Assembly (NCBI RefSeq): GCF_014192225.1
Contig: NZ_JACHXS010000001.1
Location: forward strand, 398,440-462,439
Reading direction: 5' to 3'
Length of the DNA: 64,000 nucleotides
Source of the DNA: Pseudoduganella umbonata
GTDB lineage: Bacteria; Pseudomonadota; Gammaproteobacteria; Burkholderiales; Burkholderiaceae_D
Shown here: piece by piece, positions 34,203 through 43,241 of the stretch
How positions within the stretch are numbered: position 1 is the stretch's first letter
Layout: the number at the start of each line of letters is the position of its first letter
Position numbers and translations under genes: made by a program
Notes under the pieces: model-generated
Told to the model about the DNA's origin: nothing
Seen by the model: the letters and a program-made list of their open reading frames with translations, nothing else
Databases searched by the model: none

Positions 34203-35831
34203 TCAGCCGAACGCGCGGTAGCGGAAATTGCGGAAGCGGGCTTCGCCGTTGCCGGCCGCATACAGGGCCGGTTTGAGCGACATGAAGCCGCCGCGCACGT
34301 TGTGGTGGTAGCCGGAAACCTCATAGCCGCGCGGGCCGCGTGTCCACGTCTTGCCGTCGCCGGACAGGTGGATGCTGACCACGTGCCTGCGGTTGCGGAT
34401 GCGCAGGAACACGCGCCGGCCGTACGGGTTGGCCGGCTGGCCGTGCTCGGTGCCGTAGCGGTGCAGCACCAGGTTCCTCTCCTCGAAGCCCATGCCGCAG
34501 TACAGCTTGTGGTCGTAGAACAGCAGCAGGCCGGCGCGCGTGCCGGGATCGACCTCGATCTCGCATTCGACTTCGTAATCCTGGTCCGGCACCACGAATA
34601 CCAGCGGCGACGAGTCGGACGGCATCTTCCCGCTGGCCTTCAGGTGCAGCGTGCCGTTGCGCCGGGCCAGCCGCTTCGATTCGTCCGGCGCCGGATTGAA
34701 GAAGTTCCACTGGATGCCGTACTTGTCGGCGGAGAAATCGTCGGACAACGGCATGCCGTGATCGCCTGCGACGCCCCTGGCCGGTTTCCTGATCGGCTGC
34801 GACAGGTCGCCACCGCCGAAGTCCGGCCAGCCGTCGGCCGACCAGGTGACGGGCGCCAGCAGGCATTGCCGCCCCAGCGTCCAGAAGCCGTTCTCGTAGC
34901 CGTGGTAGACGCTCCACCAGTCGCCGGCCGGGCCCTGCACCAGCGTGGCATGGCCGCGCGACCACCATTTCTCGGCCACGTCGACCGTGCGCACCAGCGG
35001 GTTGCGCGGGTGGTGTTCCCATGGCCCGTCGATCGACTTCGACCGGGCGGCGATCACCATGTGGCCGGTCGGCGGACCGGAGGTGCCGCCCACCGCCAGG
35101 ATCAGGTAGTAGTAGCCGTTGTGGCGCAGCACCTTCGGGCCTTCCGGCGAAAAGGCTTCCACTTCCCAGTCGTCCGGATAGCGCCACGGCTCGTACACCT
35201 TTTCCGGCTTGCCGACCGTCGACAGGCCGTCGTCGGCCAGCCGCACGCGGTCCACCCCGGACAGGAACAGCCAGCGCGAGCCGTCTTCGCCGACGGCGTG
35301 GCCGGGGTCGATGTGGCGCGGCAGGTCCAGGTCGACCGGGTCGGACCACGGTCCTTCGATCCTGTCCGCCCAGATCACCCACGACGTCGTCTTCGAGCCC
35401 GGCACCGCGGTCTTCTTGGTCGGGATGTACAGGTAGTACCGGCCCTTGTGCTTGCACAATTCCGGCGCCCACACGGAACCGATGTTCCGGTGCAGCGTGG
35501 CCGTCACGGGCCGCCAGTTGACCAGGTCCTTCGAATGCCAGATCACCAGGCCGGGATAGGCATCGAAGGTGGAGAACGTCATGTAGTAATCGTCGCCATC
35601 CTTCAGGATCGACGGATCGGGGCGGTCGCCCGCCACGATCGGGTTGAGGAACGTGCCGTTGCCCAGGTCCGGCTTGCGCTGGCCTTCGAAGCCGGCGCCC
35701 CAGGCGGGGGCGGCGGAAGCGGCGGGAACAGTGGCACAGGCAGCGGCCGCCGCCGCGGCAGCCGGCGCGCCGGCTCCCAGCAGCAGCGAGCCGAGGCCCG
35801 CCGATTTCATTGCATCGCGTCGGGATACCAT
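34203..35831 (-). CDS. Family 43 glycoside hydrolase (beta-xylosidase/arabinofuranosidase-like), Tat-exported
   Basis: 542 residues from the ATG at 35831. The N-terminus SRRDAMKSAGLG is a Tat signal, followed by a long Ala-rich stretch and Cys, so it may also be lipidated. The five-blade propeller has the catalytic base D72 in GDRPDPSI, a middle Asp in the SVWAPEL region and the acid Glu in FSPEGPKV. After about residue 320, the C-terminus resembles the concanavalin-like beta-sandwich domain of GH43 xylosidases. The start lies 12 bp after the stop of the TonB receptor gene on the same strand, so the pair form a small polysaccharide-use operon, probably for xylan or arabinan side chains. Confidence 0.91.
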   Translation of the reverse strand: MVSRRDAMKSAGLGSLLLGAGAPAAAAAAAACATVPAASAAPAWGAGFEGQRKPDLGNGTFLNPIVAGDRPDPSILKDGDDYYMTFSTFDAYPGLVIWHSKDLVNWRPVTATLHRNIGSVWAPELCKHKGRYYLYIPTKKTAVPGSKTTSWVIWADRIEGPWSDPVDLDLPRHIDPGHAVGEDGSRWLFLSGVDRVRLADDGLSTVGKPEKVYEPWRYPDDWEVEAFSPEGPKVLRHNGYYYLILAVGGTSGPPTGHMVIAARSKSIDGPWEHHPRNPLVRTVDVAEKWWSRGHATLVQGPAGDWWSVYHGYENGFWTLGRQCLLAPVTWSADGWPDFGGGDLSQPIRKPARGVAGDHGMPLSDDFSADKYGIQWNFFNPAPDESKRLARRNGTLHLKASGKMPSDSSPLVFVVPDQDYEVECEIEVDPGTRAGLLLFYDHKLYCGMGFEERNLVLHRYGTEHGQPANPYGRRVFLRIRNRRHVVSIHLSGDGKTWTRGPRGYEVSGYHHNVRGGFMSLKPALYAAGNGEARFRNFRYRAFG

Positions 35832-35842
35832 CGGCCGCCCGT

Positions 35843-38776
35843 TCAGAACTTGTAGCGCACGCCGAGCAGGTACTCGCGGCCCGTCACGTTCAGCACGTTC
35901 ACGCTGTTGCGCGTACTGCCCACGTACTGGTCGCTCGACTCGTTGGTGAGGTTGACGCCTTCGAACGTGAATTCGACCTTGTCGTTGAGCTTGTACGACA
36001 GCGACAGGTCGACGTTGGTGGTCTCGTTCTTGCCCGCCACGTCGTTGTTGTTCTGCGCCGGCACGGTCTGCAGGTAGGCCGAACGGTAGGCGCCGGTCAG
36101 GCGCGCGCTGAAGCGGCCGTCGTCGTAGTACAGCGTGGTGTTCCACGATTTCGGCGACAGGTTCACCAGCTCGTTGCGCACGGTGCCGCTGTTGGCGGTG
36201 GTGGCCGAGATGATGTAGTCGATCTTCGACGATACCTTCGTGTAGTTGGCGATCAGGCCGAAGTTGCGGCCCCAGGCCGGCAGGAACGTGAACGGCTGCT
36301 GGTAGTTCAGTTCGAAGCCGCGCAGCTTGCCGCCCGGGGTGTTGCGGAAGCTCGTCACGTCGAACGATTCGGTCCCCGTGAAGTTCGCCGGCAGCAGCGA
36401 CAGCGGCAGGCCGGTCTGGTTATACGGCATCGATTCGCGCACGCCCTGCACGTAGCTGGCGATGTTCTTCTGGAACAGGCCCAGGCCCAGGAATGCCTTG
36501 TTCTGGAAGTAGTACTCGAACGACGCATCGAAGGTCTTGGCGCGGAACGGTTCCAGCAGCGGGTTGCCGGACGAGATGCCCAGCGCGCCGACGGTGCTGA
36601 CGGTGCCGCCCGGGTTCAGGTTGCCCAGCGGCGGGCGAGACATGACCTTGGCCGCGGCCAGGCGCACCAGGAATTCCGGCGTCACGTTGGTGGTGACGTT
36701 GAAGGCGGGCAGGAAGTCGTTGTACTCGTTTTCCACCGTGACCGGGGTGCCGCCGCCGGTGGCGACATAGCCGGTGGCGGTCAGCTTCGTCTTCACGTAG
36801 CGCCCGCCGATATTGCCGCGCACGCCGTAGCCCCACAGTTCGGTATCGAAGTCGCCCTGCAGGAACACGCCATTGTCGCGCTCGGTGATGGCCCGGTTGT
36901 TGCCGCGTGCGCTCGTGTTCGACAGCGACGTCAGCGTGAAGTCGCCCGGGCCGCCGGCCGGACCGGTCTTCAGGCAGTTGCAGTACGCGTCGTACAGCGA
37001 CGTGATGGCCTGGATGTTCGGCATGACCCAGCTCGTGGCGTTGCCGGCCGGGAGGTCCTGGCCGGGACCGAAGCCGGTCAGCACCGTCGCCAGGCTGTTC
37101 ACGTCGGTGCCTGCCGGCAGGCCGTAGATCGTCTCGGCCGTGTTGGCGCGGCGCGATTCCCACGTGTTGAACTTGTAGCGTTTCAGGTTGACGCCGCCCT
37201 TGATCGTCCACGTATCGGACGCGCGCCAGGCCAGGTCGGTGCTGAACACGTCGTTGGTGTTGTCGGTACCCGCCGGGCGGATGCGGATCTCGCTCGGCAG
37301 CGCGTTGGCCGCGGCCGTGGCGCCGTCCGGCACGCCGTAGATGCCCAGCACGCCGGCCTTGGCGACGTCGAACGGATAGGTGATGACGGGCAGCCGGCCG
37401 TTCCGGAAGTCCACCGTGTAGCCGTTCACGTTCGGCGCGTCGAACGTGACGGTGGTCTGGATCGGGTTCTCGAACTTCGATTTCGCGTGGCCCAGCGCCG
37501 CGGTCAGGCGCCAGTCCTCGTTGATCTGGTGCGACAGGTTCAGCGTCGGCTGGAAGAACTTGGTCTGCATCTCGTCATAGCGCGACTCGGAGCGGATGTC
37601 GACGCCGTTGAACACCCCGTAGGTCATGCGGCCCAGCGCGTCGTACTGCACGTCGACCACGGAGGTCTGCGGCTTGCCGCCCGAGCTCAGGTTGCGCGAG
37701 AACGAGAAGCCTTCGATGTAGTTCTCTTCGCGGGTGGCGTCGAGGTCGGCGTACAGCATGTCCAGCGACAGGCGCGTGCCGCGCTGCGGCTTCCATTCGA
37801 ACGAGCCGGTCACGCCCAGGCGCTCCTGCTCGTGCACCATGCGGCCGTAGCGCGGGAAGCGTGGGTGGTAGTTGGCGGCGCTGCTGGCGGCGTTGTACGC
37901 GGCGATGTTCTCGGGCGTGCCGGGCAGGCGCTGCGATGCCGGGAATCCGGGGGCCGAAGTGCTGCAGGTGGTCGACGTCGACGTGCCCACGCCCATCGGC
38001 GCGCACCAGCCGCCCACCGACGGGCCATTGTCCCAGCGGCCGGTGGAGAAGCCATCCTCGTACAGGTTGCGCTTGCCCCAGGCCACGGAGACCAGGTAGC
38101 CCATCGTGTTGTTGTTGAACGTATCCGAGAACATGAACGCGCCGCGCGGGTCGGACTTCTCGGACAGGTCGTTGTAGCGCCCCTTCAGCATCGCGGTGGC
38201 GTTGAAGCCGCGCTTGGCCAGGTCGAACGGACGCATCGTCTGCAGGTCGACGGTGGCGCCCAGCGAGCCTTCTTCCACTTCGGCGGCGGAGCTCTTGCGC
38301 ACCGTCAGCGAGGAGAACAGCTCGGAAGCGAAGACGTTGAAGTCGAAACCGCGGCCGCGGTTGGTGCCGCCGCTGTTGTCGCTGCCGCCCGTGGTGGCCA
38401 GCGCCTCGATGCCGTTGATGCGTACGCGGGTAAAGTCTTGGCCCAGGCCGCGCACGGTGATGCTGCGGCCTTCGCCGGCATCGCGGTCGATCGCCACGCC
38501 GGGTACGCGCTGCAGCGATTCGGCCAGGTTGGTGTCGGGGAACTTGCCGATGTCTTCGGCCTTCACGACGTCGACGATGCTGTTTTCCGTACGCTTGGCA
38601 TTGAGCGCGCTTTCCAGCGACGCGCGCAAGCCGGTCACGACGACGGTCTGCGTGTCGGCTTGTGATGCGGCCTGTGGTTCGGCGGCCTGCGCCTGCGCGT
38701 AGGCGGTGGCGTGGCTCATTGCCAGGACTGCCGAAGCGATGGCGGTCAGTTTCAATGCGGTTTTGCTGCTGTGCAT
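35843..38776 (-). CDS. TonB-dependent receptor (TIGR01782-like, carbohydrate type)
   Basis: 977 residues from the ATG at 38776 (CAGGAGACTTGG). A signal peptide ending AYAQA is followed by a TonB-box-like TQTVVVTGLR. The plug holds VVKAEDIGKFPDTNLAESLQ and RVPGVAIDRDAGEGRSITVR, which is the pattern of the Caulobacter/Xanthomonas oligosaccharide receptor class. The 22-strand barrel ends in LGVRYKF. With the GH43 enzyme it should import glycan fragments. The upstream gap carries three TGGTC-type half-palindromes that are likely operators. Confidence 0.93.
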   Translation of the reverse strand: MHSSKTALKLTAIASAVLAMSHATAYAQAQAAEPQAASQADTQTVVVTGLRASLESALNAKRTENSIVDVVKAEDIGKFPDTNLAESLQRVPGVAIDRDAGEGRSITVRGLGQDFTRVRINGIEALATTGGSDNSGGTNRGRGFDFNVFASELFSSLTVRKSSAAEVEEGSLGATVDLQTMRPFDLAKRGFNATAMLKGRYNDLSEKSDPRGAFMFSDTFNNNTMGYLVSVAWGKRNLYEDGFSTGRWDNGPSVGGWCAPMGVGTSTSTTCSTSAPGFPASQRLPGTPENIAAYNAASSAANYHPRFPRYGRMVHEQERLGVTGSFEWKPQRGTRLSLDMLYADLDATREENYIEGFSFSRNLSSGGKPQTSVVDVQYDALGRMTYGVFNGVDIRSESRYDEMQTKFFQPTLNLSHQINEDWRLTAALGHAKSKFENPIQTTVTFDAPNVNGYTVDFRNGRLPVITYPFDVAKAGVLGIYGVPDGATAAANALPSEIRIRPAGTDNTNDVFSTDLAWRASDTWTIKGGVNLKRYKFNTWESRRANTAETIYGLPAGTDVNSLATVLTGFGPGQDLPAGNATSWVMPNIQAITSLYDAYCNCLKTGPAGGPGDFTLTSLSNTSARGNNRAITERDNGVFLQGDFDTELWGYGVRGNIGGRYVKTKLTATGYVATGGGTPVTVENEYNDFLPAFNVTTNVTPEFLVRLAAAKVMSRPPLGNLNPGGTVSTVGALGISSGNPLLEPFRAKTFDASFEYYFQNKAFLGLGLFQKNIASYVQGVRESMPYNQTGLPLSLLPANFTGTESFDVTSFRNTPGGKLRGFELNYQQPFTFLPAWGRNFGLIANYTKVSSKIDYIISATTANSGTVRNELVNLSPKSWNTTLYYDDGRFSARLTGAYRSAYLQTVPAQNNNDVAGKNETTNVDLSLSYKLNDKVEFTFEGVNLTNESSDQYVGSTRNSVNVLNVTGREYLLGVRYKF

Positions 38777-39104
38777 CCAAGTCTCCTGTTCAAATTTTTG
38801 TTTCGGATCTGTGCGCATGCTGTCTCGTCTGCTGCGCATATCCAACGACCATGTGCGTGGATACGTGCGGCACCATCATTGCGGAGCTTGATCGCTTATA
38901 CAAATAGTTAAAACGTATGAAGAACAGGGAAAACGATAACCTTTACATTAAAGCTTGCTAACTTCGCGCATCGTGACGCCAAACCAGCCGCTCATTAAAA
39001 TGATTGGATTGCGTTTTTTGCATCGATTGGTCGGGCCACCCTGAATTCAGTCAGACCAGTGACGCATTTATGCAACGACTGGTCAGGCCAGCTGGGTGAA
39101 TGGA
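38777..39104. other. Promoter region of TonB receptor operon
   Basis: About 330 bp between the receptor start and the stop of the SGNH-like gene, with low-GC patches (38895-39015). It contains the operator cluster described at 39027-39092. No gene is supported here. Confidence 0.6.
39027..39092. promoter_or_regulatory. Three TGGTC-N-G-type operator copies
   Basis: TTGGTCGGGCCACC (39027-39040), CAGTCAGACCAGT (39048-39060, opposite strand reads ACTGGTCTGACTG) and ACTGGTCAGGCCAGC (39078-39092). Centres are about 21 and 31 bp apart, near two and three helical turns, as for a cooperatively bound dimeric repressor of the GntR class (TGGTNNNACCA-like). The regulator is not in the window. The receptor start is about 250 bp away. 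Confidence 0.5.
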
Positions 39105-40469
39105 TCACTTGGGCAAGGGTGCGCCGGCGACTGCAGCCTGGCGGCCCGAAGGGGCGGGGAGGGCGCCGCGCCGGGTCAGCTCGCGCTGCACGTCGCGCGC
39201 CACGCCGTCGAACAGCGCCGCTTGCGCTGCCACGCAGGCAGCCCGTTCATGGGCAATGCGGGCGCGGTTTGCCACCAGCGTGTTCCGCTCGAGCGCGAAG
39301 CCGAACCCGGCCGGTATGCGCGGATCCGCGCTGCTCAGCACGCGTGCCATGATGAGTTCGCCCAATGCGGGCTTGAAGTGACCCGCTTCCCAGTACCAGC
39401 GGGTGCGCGCCTTGCTGCCCGGCGCCGGCACCGCCTCGCACTGGATCGGACCGAAGCCGGAAAAATCGTGCACGGCGATGCGCGCGCCCGGATGGCGCCG
39501 GCGGCCCGCCTCGGCCTGTTCGACGAGGATTTCCTTCCATGCCTCGAAGCGCGGCCACAGGCTGGCGCGCTCGAACAGCGCGAGCAGCTGCGCATGGTAG
39601 GGGTAGATCACCAGGTCGATGGCCACGCCGGGATCGGCGTCCGCGGCGACATCGATGAGCGCCGCCACCTGGCTGCGCACGGCCGCCGCGTGCAGGCCGC
39701 CGCCGGCCGTTGCGGCCAGCTTGCGGGTATTCTCGGCGGCGCGCTGGCTGAACAGCGCGGCATAGCCTTCGGTGGCGGCCGCCTGGTGATACTGCAGCAG
39801 CGGATTATGGCCCCTCAGGGTCGCCATTGCCGCGTGGGGCTGGTGCTGGATCGCCACCGTGAGTACGGCGTCCTTCAGCGAGGCGAACGAGAACAGTGTG
39901 TCGGCACGCCACAGCTGCGTACGCCAGCCGGCCGGGGCCGCGGCGGCCAGCGGAGCCGCGGCGGCGGGATGGACCGGCCGTTCCGTCAGCACGTCGACGA
40001 ACTCCATGCCGGCGATGACGCGCCGCGGGGGCTGGCTCCGGGTGCCCAGGTGGCGCAGCTGCTCGACGGCCTTTTCCGTGCTCGTGCCGGCCAGCGCCAG
40101 GTTGAAGGCGTTGCTGCCGGCCAGGTGCGGACCTTCGGGGTCGACACCCACCTCCATGCGCGAATTGCCGGCGATGACGATGGCGGGCTGGAAACGCTCG
40201 GCGCGGGCCAGGCGGATCTCGTTGCGGTAGCGTTCGACCGGCGGTTTGACGCGGTTGAAGCCGCGGATGTCGGCCAGCGCATACAGGCCGTACGGGTCGA
40301 CCAGCAGCACGAAGCCGGCCACGGCGGCGCTGGCACCGGCGATCGTGCCCAGCATCCAGCGCAGGTAGCGCCGGTGCGCGCGCGGGTCCGGCGGCAGGCC
40401 GGGGCGCAGGCCGGCGTGCACGTCGCCAGGCATGTCGGGTTTGATGGCGGCATTCATCTCGGCATTCAT
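39105..40469 (-). CDS. SGNH-like membrane-anchored protein, partner of MBOAT acyltransferase
   Basis: 454 residues. One N-terminal membrane helix (about residues 36-58, MLGTIAGASAAVAGFVLLVD) leads to a periplasmic domain. IVIAGNSRMEVGV is a G-N-S-R block like the nucleophile region of DltD/AlgJ/AlgX-type SGNH proteins, and WYWEAGHFKPALGELI near the C-terminus could provide the His. No closer family match is visible to me. It starts about 20 bp after the MBOAT stop on the same strand, which is the normal arrangement in polysaccharide O-acetylation. It would depend on the MBOAT protein, which is frameshifted here. Confidence 0.72.
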   Translation of the reverse strand: MNAEMNAAIKPDMPGDVHAGLRPGLPPDPRAHRRYLRWMLGTIAGASAAVAGFVLLVDPYGLYALADIRGFNRVKPPVERYRNEIRLARAERFQPAIVIAGNSRMEVGVDPEGPHLAGSNAFNLALAGTSTEKAVEQLRHLGTRSQPPRRVIAGMEFVDVLTERPVHPAAAAPLAAAAPAGWRTQLWRADTLFSFASLKDAVLTVAIQHQPHAAMATLRGHNPLLQYHQAAATEGYAALFSQRAAENTRKLAATAGGGLHAAAVRSQVAALIDVAADADPGVAIDLVIYPYHAQLLALFERASLWPRFEAWKEILVEQAEAGRRRHPGARIAVHDFSGFGPIQCEAVPAPGSKARTRWYWEAGHFKPALGELIMARVLSSADPRIPAGFGFALERNTLVANRARIAHERAACVAAQAALFDGVARDVQRELTRRGALPAPSGRQAAVAGAPLPK

Positions 40470-40491
40470 CTCGGGGCGATGGGTAGGCGGT

Positions 40492-42019
40492 TCAGAACTG
40501 GAAGTACAGGAAATCGCTGGGGCGGTTCAGCGACAGCACGCCGAGGACGGCCAGCGCGCCGACCAGCACCGCGTGGCGCCGCGCCGGCCGCCACGCCAGC
40601 AGGCTGCTGGCCGGCCCGTCGCCGGCGGCATCGAGTGCCGGTGCGAAGCGGTGCATGATCTGCTGCGTGTTGGGCAGTGCGAAGGCGATGGCGCCGGCCG
40701 CCGTCACCCAGCCCCACGTCTCGATGAAGCGCACGGTGCCGCCCTGGTACCAGCCGATGCCCATGCCGTCGAGCGTGGCTTTCAGGCCGCCCAGGTGGGC
40801 GCCCAGCGTGGCCGGCAGCTGCACGCCGTGGCCGCCCGCCATGCCGGCCAGGATCGCCTGGGCCGTCGGCAGGTCGGGCGCGCGGAAGAACACCCAGGCC
40901 ACGCAGACGGCGGCGAACGTCAGTGCCCAGCCGGCGAATGCGCCGGCCCGGCCGCCGCGCCAGCCCCTGCGCTGCGCGAGGCCGCGCCAGGCCTGGCCGA
41001 TCACCAGGTACAGGCCGTGCAGGCCGCCCCAGATGACATAATTCCAGCCGGCGCCATGCCACAGGCCGCCCAGCAGCATGGTGGCCATCAGGTTGGCCGA
41101 ACGGCGCGCCGGCCCCCGGCGGTTGCCGCCCAGCGGGATATACAGGTAGTCGCGCAGGAAACGCGACAAAGTCATGTGCCAGCGGCGCCAGAATTCCATG
41201 ATCGACGTGGCCTTGTACGGCGACGCGAAATTGAGCGGCAACTGCACGCCGAACAGCCGCGACAGGCCGATCGCCATGTCGGAGTAGCCGGAAAAGTCGA
41301 AATACAGCTGGAACGCATACGCCAGCACGCCGCCCCAGGCCACCAGCAGCGACACGTCCTGCGGCTCGGCGAACAGCACGTTCGCGTACGGCGCCAGGTT
41401 GTCCGCGACGAGCACTTTCTTGCCCAGGCCGATGAAGAAGATCGACGCGCCCACGGCGAAATTCCCGGCACGCGGCCAGCGGTTCCGGTCGTCGGCGAAC
41501 TGCGGCATCATCTCGCCGTGATGCAGTACCGGGCCGGCGATCAGGTGCGGGAAATACGTCACGAACAGCAGGTAATGCAGGAAGCGGCTCTCGCTGACGT
41601 GGCCCCGCGGTATCGACCAGGAAGGCGATCTGCGTAAACGTGAAGAACGAGATCCCGATCGGCAGGACGATCTGCAGCGCCGGTACCTGCCAGCCGGTGG
41701 CCTGCGCCAGGCTGGCCGCAAAGAAGCCCGCATATTTATACCAGCCCAGCAGCGCCAGGTTGGCAGCCAGCGCCGCGGCCAGCCAGCGCGTGCGCGCAGT
41801 GCCGTGCGCCGCGCGGATCTGCAGCGAGCACGCGTAGTTGCCCCCGATAGACGCCAGCAGCAGCGGCAGGTAACGCAAGTCCCACCACGCATAAAAGAAC
41901 AGCGATGCAAACGCCAGGACCAGGTTGCCGTATTCGCGGCCGCGGCGCGCCGCGGCGAAATACGCCAGCAGCACCACCGGCAGGAAGCCGAACAGGAATG
42001 GGTGGGAATTGAACAGCAT
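40492..42019 (-). pseudogene. MBOAT family O-acyltransferase, frameshifted
   Basis: A multi-spanning AlgI/DltB-like acyltransferase of about 508 residues read in two frames. The first frame (from the ATG at 42019) runs through PIGISFFTFTQIAFLVDT; homology continues in the next frame from RGHVSESRFLHYLLFVTYFP to the stop at 40492. The shift lies near 41600-41613, at a run of four G in the coding strand. The expected D-T-Y-R-G block lost two bases net (or gained one). The rest is intact, including WHGAGWNYVIWGGLHG with the catalytic His and FWRRWHMTLS. It may be a real inactivation, a sequencing error or, less likely, programmed frameshifting. It would transfer acyl groups across the inner membrane to a glycan. 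Confidence 0.85.
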
Positions 42020-42247
42020 GGCGATCGTCCTGGGAAGGTGCAGGAATTATAACTTCGGCAACTTATTTGCGGGCAATAACCATCGCCTTCGCTTCATCCG
42101 GCAGCGTGAGTGTTGCCACCGCGATACGCGTGACTTTCATGCAACAACCAGCGTGGTGCGTCGCTGCACGGCATCGGTGCGCACGACGCATTCATGCGGC
42201 TTTCCGGCTGTTAAAGATGCCCCGAAGCATCCAAAAACAGTGCACGT

Positions 42248-42263
42248 GTTTTACCTATAAAAC
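42248..42263. promoter_or_regulatory. GTTTTA-N4-TAAAAC palindrome, cluster 2 operator copy 1
   Basis: GTTTTACCTATAAAAC followed by GCGG and then ATTT. The same 6-bp arms, 4-bp spacer and GCGG flank occur at 56407 ahead of the porin gene. IclR proteins bind short palindromes of this kind, and the operon encodes one at 47329. Centre is about 60 bp upstream of the TATATT -10 candidate, a position suited to activation. Confidence 0.6.
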
Positions 42264-42331
42264 GCGGATTTTTATTTGAAACAAAGCGCTGGCGCAGCCA
42301 ATGAAAGCTGCTATATTTGTCTCACACGCAG

Positions 42332-42362
42332 CTCATATACGAACTACCGTTTCATATATGAG
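42332..42362. promoter_or_regulatory. CTCATATA-N15-TATATGAG inverted repeat
   Basis: Perfect 8-bp arms at 42332-42339 and 42355-42362. A nested TGTCTCA (42318-42324) also pairs with TGAGACA (42359-42365). It lies just after the predicted transcription start, so a bound protein would block elongation, or the RNA could fold as a leader hairpin. Confidence 0.45.
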
Positions 42363-42406
42363 ACAGACCCCAGCGGTGTTCACACACCGCCCACCGTGAG
42401 AGACAA

Positions 42407-43195
42407 ATGATCGAAATCGAATTCCGCGCCGTCGGCAAGAGTTTCATCGACCGGCAAACCTCACAACCGCGCCCCGCAGTTTCCAACGTCAACATCTCCA
42501 TCCGCAGCGGCGAAGTAGTCTCCATCATCGGCCCGTCCGGCTGCGGCAAGAGCACCTTGCTGAACATGGGCGCCGGCCTGTACCTGCCCACCAGCGGCGA
42601 GGTGTACGTCGGCGGCCAGCTCGTCACGAAGCCGGTCCGCAAGGTCGCCTTCATGCTGCAGAAAGACCTGCTGATGCCATGGCGCACGATCCGTGCCAAT
42701 GTGGCGCTGGGCCTCGAGATCGACGGCGTCAATGCCCGCGAACGCGAGCGCGTGGCCGACGACCTGCTGGCGAAGTGCCACCTGAAGGGGTTCGAAGACC
42801 ATTACCCCTTCCAGCTGTCCGGCGGCATGCGCCAGCGTGCCGCGCTGGCCCGCACGCTGGCGGTCGATCCGCAGGTGCTGCTGATGGACGAACCGTTTTC
42901 CGCGCTGGACGCGCAGACCAAGATGATCCTGCAGCAGGACCTGGCCAGGATGCTGTATGAGAAGCGCAAGACGGCGCTGTTCATCACGCACGACCTGATC
43001 GAGGGCATCGCCCTGTCCGACCGCCTGCTGGTCATGAGCGAACGGCCCGGCACGATCATCGAAGAGATCGTGGTCGACCTGCCGCACCGCGACAACCCGC
43101 TGGAACGCCGCAAGCTGCCGGAAATCGGCCCGCTGGCCGGCCGCCTGATGGAACTGCTGAAAGTCGGCAAGGACCAGGAAGCGGAACTGCATTGA
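42407..43195 (+). CDS. ABC transporter ATP-binding protein (SsuB/TauB-like)
   Basis: 262 residues. Walker A is GPSGCGKSTLLN, the Q-loop LQKDLLMPWRT, signature LSGGMRQRAAL, Walker B VLLMDEPFSALD and H-loop FITHDL: all intact. The sequence fits the nitrate/sulfonate/taurine-type importer ATPases. With the binding protein and permease that follow it forms a complete importer, and it heads the long cluster 2 operon. The substrate is presumably the aromatic or related acid degraded by the downstream enzymes. Confidence 0.94.
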   Translation: MIEIEFRAVGKSFIDRQTSQPRPAVSNVNISIRSGEVVSIIGPSGCGKSTLLNMGAGLYLPTSGEVYVGGQLVTKPVRKVAFMLQKDLLMPWRTIRANVALGLEIDGVNARERERVADDLLAKCHLKGFEDHYPFQLSGGMRQRAALARTLAVDPQVLLMDEPFSALDAQTKMILQQDLARMLYEKRKTALFITHDLIEGIALSDRLLVMSERPGTIIEEIVVDLPHRDNPLERRKLPEIGPLAGRLMELLKVGKDQEAELH

Positions 43196-43241
43196 AAGAG
43201 CACTTGCATCACGTCTGTCAACGATCGATCGGGAGTCACTA

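Larger units (their letters stand above)
42020..42406. other. Regulatory region of cluster 2 operon
   Basis: 387 bp between the divergent MBOAT and ABC-transporter genes. The right half, from 42240, carries the two operator-like palindromes listed separately and a -10-like TATATT at 42312-42317. The left half shows nothing recognisable. No gene is supported. Confidence 0.6.

Noticed and set aside
33517..34221. A plus-strand open frame across the 59-bp array giving a repetitive Arg/Pro/Gly protein
   Set aside because: The repeat happens to lack stops in this frame. There is no ribosome site, and the palindromic DNA explains the pattern.
40466..41600. The minus-strand continuation of the first MBOAT frame past the shift
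   Set aside because: Its sequence is Arg/Pro/Ala-rich and unlike any MBOAT, whereas the next frame continues the family motifs.
41600..41613. Programmed ribosomal frameshifting in the MBOAT gene
   Set aside because: No slippery heptamer or downstream structure of the usual kind is visible, and MBOAT genes are not known to use frameshifting.
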